Origin: Daphnia pulex
Taxonomy: Eukaryota; Arthropoda; Branchiopoda; Diplostraca; Daphniidae
Assembly (NCBI RefSeq): GCF_021134715.1
Contig: NC_060018.1
Location: 7,953,501 to 8,017,500 of the forward strand
DNA: 64,000 bases
Direction of reading: 5' to 3'
Made by a program: the position numbers and the translations under genes. Below, piece by piece: positions 50,524-61,096 of this stretch (position 1 is its first letter; each line of letters starts with the position of its first letter). Below the pieces are notes generated by a model. The model saw nothing but the letters and a program-made list of their open reading frames with translations, searched no databases and had not been told where the DNA came from.

Positions 50524-53500
50524 TTATCTCTCTGCAACACTTGCGAAAATTAATTTTAAAAGGGTCATTAAGATGAGTCCTAAAGTAGCCGCAACTGGTT
50601 TTCTTCTAGAACTAACACCACTACTTCTGCTGCTGGCCATTAGGGCCGTGACAATGCAATCGTCATAGTCGGCATAATCGATCTGTGTTGCCGAGCAGAA
50701 GTGAACTTGCCTACAGAGAGATCCACAGTAGGGAAGACCATCTCTTAACATGTGATTAACAGTGTAATAGTTCTGGAAAACATTTGGGTGTGTTAACATT
50801 GCGGCAGCAACATTATGCAGCGCGATAGGATTTACATCGGGCATTTTGTAGAGCTGGGTGAAGTTGTAAGCCCGACGCCACTCAGCTCTTCCGTTCGCGT
50901 TTGCTTCGGTAAGATTTAAGTAGTATTGTGTGTAGTCCAAAACCTGTCGTTAAATTGAAAAAATTAAACATTTGTTTGCTGGTGTTCAATAATTACAATC
51001 GATATTGCTATGTCATTTATCAAATTATATTAGATTTCTTTTTTTTCTGAGAAATCAAAATTAAAGTTGAAAAATTACCTTTTTGTATTGTATGTTAAAT
51101 GTTAATGACTTCAAATGAATGGAATGACTTCAAATTTGCAACTGAGACTTTACGTAAGAAAATAGTAAAAAATTCTCATAAATAGGTAATAAGCGAAAAT
51201 CTTCAACAAATACTTAGGAAGTTCTTAAAACTATAGTGTGCACTAGCCTAAAAAATTCTCAAATCATAAATAAGCCATCACAAAAGACGCTAAGAAATTT
51301 GATTCACACGATTTAAAGAAGATACATTTATAACTTTTTACGTTTATATGATAAATTTCTGCGTTACTTATATTCTGTTCTTATACCTGGCCGTTATTTG
51401 TATTGAACTTGACAAGACGTATGGCTGGATTATTTGGACCAGTTCCTTCTGCCAAGCCAGGTTCCCGTGGTGAAACAGCTGGGGCCAAGAGAATCCACGA
51501 TATGGGACGACCTCAAATTGATAGATTTTTTAGTAGAAAATTAGTGTGTGATTTTAAAATAATTTAAAATAAACAAACTTAAAAAAAAACACTCGAGTTT
51601 TAAAATAATTTTAATAGTGTTTAGTGTGAGAGTAAAATGAACGACAGATAGACCATTGTATCCATGCGGTTGGCTCTGCCAAGAGTTTGAATCAGCCCCT
51701 AGTTAGAATTTGAAAATAGCCAAAATCAACCTTTTTGTATTTCGCCTTTAGGCTTTAAGGGCGAAAGAGGATTGTAGACAGCCGTAGGCAGTGCGAAAAG
51801 GGAGATTTTGGTGAGCGTTGTCTACAAATTCATCCCAAATTAAGCACAGCCCATAAAAAATGGCTGAGGATCCGTTTTAAAATGGGAGGCGCTTATTCAA
51901 ACTTTGCATTAGAAATACACATAGTTTGGTTCATTTTAAACATATAAAAAAAACCATGAAAATCAGCGTAAAAAACTTATTAAAACCAAATATGTTAAAA
52001 AAATTTAATTTCATGCAACAACCCTATTATAACTTGGATAATAAAATTTAAGATACATTGTAAGAAATTTATTGGTAGTACCGTTGTCGTCGTAAATTAC
52101 ACGGAAGCTGTCTGTATGAGCGTGTCCGAAGAACTGGCCGGCAATGACATCTGAGTAGCTCTGCACTAAACTCAGATATTTACGATTAAAACGGTCTTGA
52201 AACCAGTGCAATGCCTGTCGACTGTAGTGGCGCTCGTAAATTCCGGGTGGGACGTGGCCAAAAATATAAACCTAAAAGTTTTGTTGTTTCCATTTAGTCA
52301 GAAATTTAATTGGTGAACATACCTTGATAACTTATAACAGGTAAAATACAAAACTTCGATGTTTTAAAAATTACGCTTTCTTGTTTGATGTGTGGTTTGC
52401 TTAAATTCATCAGAACTATTTTTATAGATGCAAATAGTAAAATGGTCTATTTGTGCCTTAAAATGACGACGATGATTTTTCTCTTATTAATAAATACATA
52501 GAAATGAATAAGGACTCACGGTTCCTCGACGACGTCGTGCTTTAAGGAGGATAGACTCAAACCAGGCAAATTGTCCACCAGGATCCATTTCTTCATTCTC
52601 GGCTGTGGCATAATTAACCTCAGAATAGTAATTGGTATTTAGCGCTATTAGGTGTAATTGCAGGCGTGCCTGTTCGATAACATAGTAGCCTCCTAAAAGT
52701 AATAAAAGAACAATTCGTTAGATTTGAAATGGAAATAGTAATCAAATTAATTTTTAAAAAGAAATAAGGTATTAGTACGATAGGTATTAATAAGATTAGC
52801 ATGTACGATACATTTTCGGTATTATGGACTCCACAAATATTTTTCAAATTGTTAAATTGTTACACATCCCTCCACAATTATTATGGAAACAAAGGAATCT
52901 GTGCCAATAATCAACAGACACAATTTATATTTTTAAGATGTTTTTGTAATCAATGCTTACCTTTCTTAAAAGTAGCTTCTGCCTCTGGTGGAAGCCACAC
53001 TCGCCATAAATTAGCTAAATCATGATATGGCTGTGCTGTGTTGCTGAAAGACGTTTGGCCTCTTGGCCACACATCTGCTCCACCCACTGTTACACGGAAA
53101 AGAAATTTACCAAAATAAGAAATTTATGTGACTTTCTATTTTTGGTTTCTTAATTAAGTTTTTTTTTTAATTTATTGTAATAGTTACATTTAAGAATAGG
53201 CCTGTGCTGGATATCATAATATACGCATAATTATACCAAGAGTTTTAGGAGTAAGATAGGTTGGGATACCTTTTCACATTACTTAATTAGTGACCATGAA
53301 GACGGCCACAAGTAGTCCCAGACCAATAACTTTTTTTTTATTTCACCAAATAAAAAAACTTAGAGGTTAGCGAGTTGCTGAAGAAAGGAATTGTCAGCAA
53401 GGGTAGCACTCTTTGGTCCTTAACCACTGATCCACTTTATTCTGATGACCGAAGTGTTCTATACGTCTACTACAAGCGTTAGGTTCCAAAAGGCAAATTA

Positions 53501-56500
53501 CTGTCACTAACTTAGTCAATCCCAATGGCCATGAATAGATGCCAACTAACGCTAACAATATTCACCCTTGAGAAAACTCTTCACATTCTTATCAATTTTT
53601 TATATATTACATTTTATTTTACTTGTGATTTATTTTTAATAGATGAAACTAGTATGTGATTGAACTAATAATATACAGATGGACTAGTAAGAAAGTCTGA
53701 AATTTTATAGAAACCAACAAAAAAAGAACTACACATTAGATTGTTGCTGACTTTTTTCTTTATAACAGTTTATCTGTAGTTAACTGTTTTAATTTGGCCG
53801 AATGTAGTTTCAGTGTTTCAGCTGGAAATGTTCATTACATAAACTGATTGGTAGAAGGAAAAGGGTTATGAATATGAGGGAAAAAACTGGGAGGCAGTAG
53901 TGTACATGTTATTGACAAATCAATATATACATTTAGTGTGACCTAAATGAATAAAAAAATTGAAAAAGGCTATTTACTAACCGATGGGATATACGACCGT
54001 GCCGGGAAAGTATCGCCGTATTAGAAGACTTACGGCACTAACTGCCTCATGAACTCGACTTTTGCCATCGTCGCCTGGAGAAGCCATCCATCTTGCAGCA
54101 GAATCACTATAATGATAACAATGTGTAATTGAATAGGCCTTAATATTTGGTGAAAGGGAAAGTAAAAACAATCTAGAGTAAATTTATGTGATAATTCAAA
54201 ATAATTATTAAATCTTGCTATTTTTCACCACCGTTTTCCCCCTGGGCGTATTTGCCATCCCTCTGAGCAGTGAGGGAGACAAGGGGATATTTTACCACAC
54301 CAAATTGTCCGAAAGAGAAAATGGTGAATAATGGAAGGATGAACAATACGGTGGGAAGCGGGGGGAGGAAAGGCAAAAAGAATAATTTCGGTTTTTAAAT
54401 CCATTAAGGTTATGGTAGGAAAATTCGCAGAAATTTTTTTGCACCAAATACAAGGGTAACGAATCTATTTTTTTTATTTTTCCTCGTCTTGATAGTCACA
54501 AAAGTGACATGCCAAGGGTTCGAAAAATTCCTAAAATATCACGCCAATTTAACCCTAATAAGAACCCCCTCCCTCCAAAAAATATCATTGGGAACCAAAG
54601 CAAACTGCATTAATTGGTGCTATTCCAAATCTCTTTCCCCATATGCTGCTCTCGGTCGTACCTATACTTCTGGTAGGTACTGTATGTTCAGTACATCAAA
54701 ATATTTCTTTGTGCATTTTATTGAAGAAGGTGAAAGTTCAGTATTTTTTTAACAATTACTAAAATGAAAAATGGAAACCTTACATGACCCTACTCCTTAT
54801 CAGGATTAAATATAGCAATAGGTGCAACAGATAACGTTTACATGAGCGTTACATTCATGTTTTTCCTTAAAATATAGTGTTTTTATCAGGGTGCTCCTCA
54901 GTAGTTGGTAAGTTTTACTCAGTTAATATAATCATAGATTAATAAATTACGTTTGCCACGTAATGAAAGAATGATTCAAAAGTCCTAAATACGCAATGCG
55001 CAATACCAAAAACTGACATTAGATGGTTTACCTTAAAATTATACATGTTCTCTCATTTAACAAGTGATCCACGACTCAAGTAGAATCCGGAAGGACTTTC
55101 CAGATCTAAATCCGGAAAAGGCTTAACAAATATTGGAAAAATATTGGAAGCAAGCAGAAGGTTTTATCTGTTATACTTCATTTTAGACCCATAGAAGTCA
55201 TATCGGCCTTCATATTTAGTAGAACCAAGCTGGCTTTCGCAAGGGGCGTGGCGGAGAGTTAAAAAAAATCGCTGCCAGGCAGAGAGGGAAAAGGGGAAAA
55301 TGAGCCTCTCAGTAAATTAGTCATATCTCAACCAATAAAATCTGGAAAGGAAATTCCTGTTTGATTTTGGTGCTTGAGATAGCACTAAACCTTTCTATGA
55401 AATTAGTTTTTGCTATAGCTCTCCCACTTTTCAGAATAGTGATGTACGCCCCATTTCTGATAAAATTAAAACACCCAAACTTTAACGCATAATTAAAAAA
55501 CGGATGGGAATTTCTTCTTTCTGCAAACGCAGGTAAATCCGGCGTGCAGAGACGAATATGATTATTTTTGTTTTCTATTTTAAGGCCTTTTCTGGATTTA
55601 GATCTGAAAAGCCGCTCCGGGATTTCGGTCTAATTGAGTCGTGGATCGCTTGTTAAAAATGACGTGGAATACTTACCTTTGTCCTGAGGAAACATACTTC
55701 ATAACAGACATTAACACAAGCAAGTACCTAAAACAGGTTACACATCATGAATTGCATACATACCCAGTCCATAGAAGAAATTCAATATCTTCTCCTGTGA
55801 TGGCTTTCATTGCTTGAACAGCACTGACCACTAACTGCCACGTCGAATCACACCGATAGCTGCCAAATCTTTCGACATGGACATGCTGGCTTTGCTGCAA
55901 CTGACTGCTACTTCCACCAATCCCATTCTTTTTCATTTGGCCACTCCAGCAATCTTAATAAATCATAAATGAATAGTTAGATCTATAGCTATTGAACAGT
56001 TGGTGAACTTTGGCAATAAAATTCAGTGCAATTTATTACGAATTAACCCCGGTAATCACGACATCAGCTTAAATGGAGCCTTATTGGTGACTCTGTTGTT
56101 GTTATATTTTAGTAGGGGAGAGTGGGGCTAGAAGGACCAGGGACAAGTTGCTATTTTCTAATTACTTAGCATCGTATTTAATTTTAAAATTTGATTTTTT
56201 TACCATGTGTGCATTATCATTGTGAGCACTTGTATTATAAATTTCAGCAATTTATGACTGTAGCCATTTTGAAGACAAAAAATAACAACACTTTTCGACT
56301 CTTCTGATGTAAGATTTTTCGAAAAACTTAAGCCAAATCATTTCTTTTGGAATAAGAATAAAAATTTAAAATACTTGTCAAAAAGAAAATTATGTTCTCT
56401 TTGTAGGGGCATAAACAAAGGAATAAAGAGGCATAAAATATTTTTTCGTGTAGACGACCTTGTTGGGGCAATTTATGCCTGTCACCGTAGGGGTTAGTCG

Positions 56501-59500
56501 GCTTATGGAAAATTGCCATTGCTGAAAAAAACTGAATTATTGAAATAGGCCAAATAGCTCAAGTTACTCACAAATATTAAAAACTAAACAAAGAAAATAG
56601 ATAAACCACCCTGAAAAAATAGATCGTAGGATAAATTTGATTAAAATCGAGGTTTCAAATCGTCTCTAAATGTCGGCTGTTCTCTCATAAGAACTACAAA
56701 GAAGAGCAACTTGTTTTGTAGGAGCATATTGGGGCATCCTTGATATCATTTGATAACTTAAATAACGCTGGAATAAAAATTAATAAAAATTTCAAAAAAT
56801 AAATTCAAGATAAAATAAATTTTTGTTAGGACATTAAAAAAAATGTAAAGACGGGATAAAAAAAATTAAAAAGAATTAATATCATGAAATGGGAGAAAAA
56901 ATAAAAAAAAGTAGGCCAACCCAGACCACTCCCCCCTACCTACCCAAAAAATAACTACACTTGCTTCCTCTTGGATCACAATCAAACACGGTTTTCGTGG
57001 TTTTTTCAGCACTACAGGTGTAATACATCACTACAAAATAATGTGTTTCGAAACATACCAAAACCAGCTATAGTCAAATCGAAGGTCATTACTTCGTTTC
57101 TAGTTTTGTGCATGGGTGTCACCTTTGCTTCCTAAAAACCAAAATCCTCCGTTCGGTTTTCATTTGTAACTCCAGTGGTGGCTTTTACTTTTCATGTACT
57201 ATTTTACTATTTGCTATTTACTACTCATTTACGTAAATAAAGGGTTTTTCCATATTTTTTTAAATTTCTACACAATAATAAAATCAAGAACTTTATCATT
57301 CCATGAATAAATCGGAGAAGAACGGGGCAATTGAGGTAGTGTGTAACTTGGCACCCACCGTTTTTCGTCCTCTCGCGATCGAGGGATTGCATTTTAAAAA
57401 TTACCAGTTATAGTTTTTAATAATGCGCATCTTTAAAAAAAAAATACGGAAATATTCCATGTAGTATGGAAACAACAACTAAAATAATTTTTTGGTCCTT
57501 AAATCGTGTCGTCCATTTCGTTTTATTTTTTCTTTTGTGGACTTCCCTAGTTAGCTAAAAATTTATCAAAAATATATTTCTAAAAGTAAATTCTTTCCTC
57601 TTTCAGAAACCAATTTTTATTTATTTTTATTGACAAAATTGTTGCTTGAAAACGCAATAATAACAAAAAAACACCTTTTCTCAGGGCAACTTGGGTTGAT
57701 GGGTTAGAGATGGGAGGGAAAATTTTTCATAAAATTTAGTTGATGCGCCATCGCCAGGTGTTCTTTTAGCCCGTAATAATAACCTAGGCCGTCCTACCCC
57801 GCGTACATTATCATGTTGCCCCCCGACTCGACCCACTCTCCTTCATTTTCAAAGCGCTTTTATATTGGTTTTGAACAAAGAAATTAGCCATAAACTAAAA
57901 ATACTTTTGATAGCAAATTTTTTCCTCTTTTTTTTAAGCCTAGCGGGGATAAAAAATATTGAGAAATAAAGAAGTGGGGACTCAAAAACAAAAAAAGCGT
58001 CAACTAGTACTACTCTCCCCAATTGAATAGCAATTGTTATATTAAGATGTGTAGCTTCAAAATTTCTTTTTCAGTTCATAAAATTAAAACAATTTTCTTG
58101 CTGACAAATTCATAGAGTTTTTGCTTATTGGGATTATAGTGTTTTCCTCGATCAGTACGTATTGCATAAAAAACCTTCGCAAAAAAACCTGTAGAGATAA
58201 ATTAGAGCTAGAAGATTATGATGACAGAAAATGTTTGGTCCGATATAATTCTAATAATTTGCGAACAATTTTAGTAGCCATCTATACAGGAAACCTTGTC
58301 CTGATTAAGTCATCCTAGCTGAGTGTAAGAAAGAATTTGTTTTATCATTGTTCGTCAAACAAGCACCAGAATTTCTTAAATGTTTTCTTCAACGTGATAT
58401 GAAACCAAAATGAGTAAGAAAAAGATCCACATTGAGCATTGACTTACTTCCATCTCCAGCTCCAGTCAAATTTGCATCGTAGTGAAAATCAGTCACGTGC
58501 CAAAAATACCCTGTATGTATTTGAAATAATTTGAAAAAGTTATTTCATAATTAGTATTTCATCATATCCACTTGAAAGATTTCTTAGTACGTAGCTATTA
58601 ATAGAGCTTATCACGGACTATTTATTAGATTCCTTAATTTCTCAACATAATTTCCATTTCTCTATTCTCGTGATTATGGCATTTAAGGATAGGGAATCAA
58701 ATTAAGCTCAAATTAAATCAATTTCTTAATTATACGTACATTGATTAGTAATTTTATAGATTACGAACGTATTGAGAAAACCCCTTTTACTATACCCCCG
58801 AAAGGCGATCGGCCTGCTAACCTAGCGAAAATGTCGGGGAATCTTGGGACCTTTTACTTAACACCCGCTTGTCTTGGGGGTTTTCCTTTTATATCGTGAT
58901 TTAACCAGCGATCTCCGATTCAACCGTACTTTATAAATTATATCCTCTTTTTCCGGAGATAGTTTTCGGATCGTAATCCGGAACGGGTCTTTAAAAATTC
59001 GGACTAGGTCAATTCTGTCCAGAATCGCAAGACGATTCCAACGGAAAAAAGTCCGGATTTTTATTCTTTTCGTTCCCGAGATAATTGGGATTGTAATTCG
59101 TGAAATATCACGAAAATCCAAAGTGTCCCCCCTCCGTCCACTTCGCTTTTCGCCGTATATTCGACTCGTATAAAAAAGCTATTTGATATCAAATGTAGCA
59201 CTTTCATCCGTTCCGTCCATAAAAATTCGTTCAGATGTCCGAGATATCGCAATTTTCGTGCTACCCGATTTCCAACTATTTTTTAAGCATTTCATTCGGC
59301 GTTGCCGTTTGCATTATCTATGCTTTTTGCCCCCTTTTCTGTCCACTCCTTCGCTTTTCCATGCTTCCCTATGTATCAAGTCCCATCTGTTTCAATATAC
59401 AAGCCCTTGGTACATTGGAAACGATACATACATCGATCTGCTCAAATTGTGATTTTCTAATCAGTCCGTGATCGCAATAAGCGTTCGACAATGAGTTTTC

Positions 59501-59989
59501 TGTTTCAGGCTCAAACAAAAAATAAAAGATTATTTAATTTCGGATCATCGCTAAACTACCCTTTCGGTTTGATTACAGTAGACCCAACATGATAACGAAA
59601 CTGCGGGACGAAACTGCAGAAGAGAAGAAGTAGTTAGGCTATTATATAAATATACTATATATTAAATATTAAATAGTGCAAAATAGTGTGTATAGTGTAT
59701 AGTATTTCTAGAATAGCCGGCGGATGTCAGATTTTGCGACGTCGAACCGCATTTTCTACAATCACTAGGAACTTTTATTCATTTCGTTATGTCTTGATTT
59801 GATATTCTTATTTCCTATAGTCACTTCCCACGCCTTTTCGGACAACTGAAGTCACTTTGTAGTTGGTATCGATATTGTCTAAATGAAAGCTACAGATCAC
59901 TCACCAATGCCAGCTCGTGCGGTTGGAATCAGATGGGCGATAATCACGATCAAGCCGAATAAGGCGGTCTTCAGTCGGAACAAAGCCAT
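50524..59989 (-). CDS. Acid-sphingomyelinase-like phosphodiesterase (SMPDL3 type) with altered active site
   Basis: Secreted, zinc-dependent calcineurin-like phosphoesterase family. Minus-strand exons in order: 59905-59989, 58448-58510, 55764-55953, 53982-54106, 52961-53086, 52520-52692, 52082-52271, 51387-51511 and 50524-50943. All phases match, giving 498 residues. Signal peptide MALFRLKTALFGLIVIIAHL. Metal motif 1 DFH at 36-38; WTGD at 111-114; the usual GNHD is GGAD at 156-159; LNTNYY; GHVPPG at 259-264; GHAHTDSF at 303-310. A C-terminal hydrophobic stretch (about 475-495) suggests a GPI anchor, as in SMPDL3B. The His after WTGD (family PPH or PAH) is also missing (SAAR). Several metal ligands remain, but the key Asn and His are gone, so activity is doubtful. 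An in-frame ATG at 60088 could extend the N-terminus, but the signal peptide favours 59989. Confidence 0.88.
51512..52081. other. Phosphodiesterase intron (570 bp)
   Basis: Donor GTACTACC just after the codons for DDN on the minus strand; the acceptor gives G-RPISW in frame. No further feature is seen. Confidence 0.6.
53087..53981. other. Phosphodiesterase intron at the altered GNHD motif (895 bp)
   Basis: The intron splits the codon just before GGAD. Donor ATCG/gttagt and acceptor aacag/TGGGT are the only sites that keep the frame; reading on past the donor meets a stop at once. AT-rich, no other feature. Confidence 0.6.
54107..55763. other. Phosphodiesterase intron (1.66 kb)
   Basis: AT-rich intron between the exons for WTG and DSAAR. 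It contains repeat-looking stretches near 54240-54370 and 55060-55640, but no defined element ends or genes. Confidence 0.5.
56113..56944. mobile_element. MITE-like element with GTAGGGGAGAGTGGGG termini
   Basis: The left end GTAGGGGAGAGTGGGGC and the right end, read in reverse complement (GTAGGGGGGAGTGG), form imperfect inverted repeats about 830 bp apart. Related to the element at 11370-12086. No transposase frame. Confidence 0.45.
57310..58030. mobile_element. Degenerate or nested relatives of the GGGGAGAGTGG element
   Basis: GGGGCAATTGAGGTAG near 57325, a right-end-like GACCCACTCTCC near 57832 and another ACTCTCCCCAATTG near 58012 suggest one or two overlapping worn copies. Borders are uncertain. 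Confidence 0.3.
58511..59904. other. First intron of the phosphodiesterase (1.39 kb)
   Basis: Separates the signal-peptide exon from the DFH exon. Contains the second dispersed-repeat copy. No other gene seen. Confidence 0.6.
58950..59130 (-). repeat. Dispersed repeat, copy 2
   Basis: Reverse-complement relative of 40205-40380, with shared ordered blocks (TTGGAATCG.CTTGCGATTCTG and CCGGATTACGATCC). Frames across it are not conserved as protein between the copies. Confidence 0.6.
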
Positions 59990-60089
59990 AGCAAACGAAG
60001 CGTTGTATATCCTCTTCTTTGTCGTCTTTCTTTCTTCTTTGGTTTCTTGTTCGGTTTCTTTATTGGTTTCCCCCGTCTTCCAAGTCAAT

Positions 60090-60496
60090 CGCGAACAGTG
60101 GAGGTCGTCGTGGTAGGCTCACTTGTTAGTCTTCCACTTTTTTAACACGCAATAAAATATGAAAGAAAATGTAATAACAACATGAGTCGCTTGCTTTCGT
60201 CTGGCTTTACGGAACAAAAGAAAACAATCCTTGTTCAGACACGATTCTATGGATTACAGTTCAGTCGTCGGCATTAGCAGTAATCTTTATATTTGCGCAT
60301 AGTTTCACTTGGAACTGTGGCACGCCATTCAGAATTTTTCTTTTTACAAGATTTGTATAATAAACGAGGAGCCAGATGCTAACAAAACCATTGGGAGCAA
60401 TGATAACATTGAAATCATGAATCATAAATGACTATATGAGATCATGTTAAGATTGCAGTGTTGTAGCTATATTCGGCTCGCCGTAGACCTCTGTTC
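60090..60496. other. Upstream region of the phosphodiesterase gene
   Basis: Between the phosphodiesterase 5' end and the foldback repeat. No clear TATA box for the minus-strand gene and no other gene. Confidence 0.4.
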
Positions 60497-61096
60497 TATA
60501 GAGGTTTTTCCATTTGGTTCGTGTAAGTAGAGGGAAAAGTCGTGCGGCTAGTCGACTAGTGCGCACCATGGCGGGGGATAGCCGAAACTTGCTGCAGACT
60601 TTGCTTGATCCAAACGATAGTCACCGTAAGGCCATGTACTGTATAACCTGTCAGGCTGTCAGCAGCAAAAGTGAAACCTGTTTTTTTTCTTAAGTGTTTA
60701 AAATGACAAAAGGTTTTTGTTTCATATGTTCAACTTATGAAACAAAAATAGATCGCCGAAGTTTTTTCAAAGTGAAATGAGTTCTTTCTCAATTGAATTA
60801 CTGTTAATGTTGCATTCTGGCACTTTGAAAAAACTTCGGCGATCTATTTTTGTTTCATAAGTTGAACATATGAAACAAAAACCTTTTGTCATTTTAAACA
60901 CTTAAGAAAAAAAACAGGTTTCACTTTTGCTGCTGACAGCCTGACAGGTTACAGTACATGGCCTTACGGTGACTATCGTTTGGATCAAGCAAAGTCTGCA
61001 GCAAGTTTCGGCTATCCCCCGCCATGGTGCGCACTAGTCGACTAGCCGCACGACTTTTCCCTCTACTTACACGAACCAAATGGAAAAACCTCTATA
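60497..61096. repeat. Near-perfect foldback repeat, 276-278 bp arms, 46-bp loop
   Basis: Left arm 60497-60774 and right arm 60821-61096 are reverse complements, differing by one 2-bp indel (TA in the left arm only). Each arm holds a start codon in good context (ACCATGGCG, plus strand at 60568 and minus strand at 61025) followed by codons for MAGDSRNLLQTLLDPNDSH and a GTAAGG donor-like site. It could be a foldback transposon, a captured first exon of a gene, or a source of long hairpin RNA. Confidence 0.85.

Larger units (their letters stand above)
55954..58447. other. Phosphodiesterase intron (2.49 kb) hosting two inverted-repeat elements
   Basis: Lies between exons 2 and 3 of the gene. Most of it is taken by two elements with GGGGAGAGTGG-type ends, listed separately. 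Confidence 0.6.
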
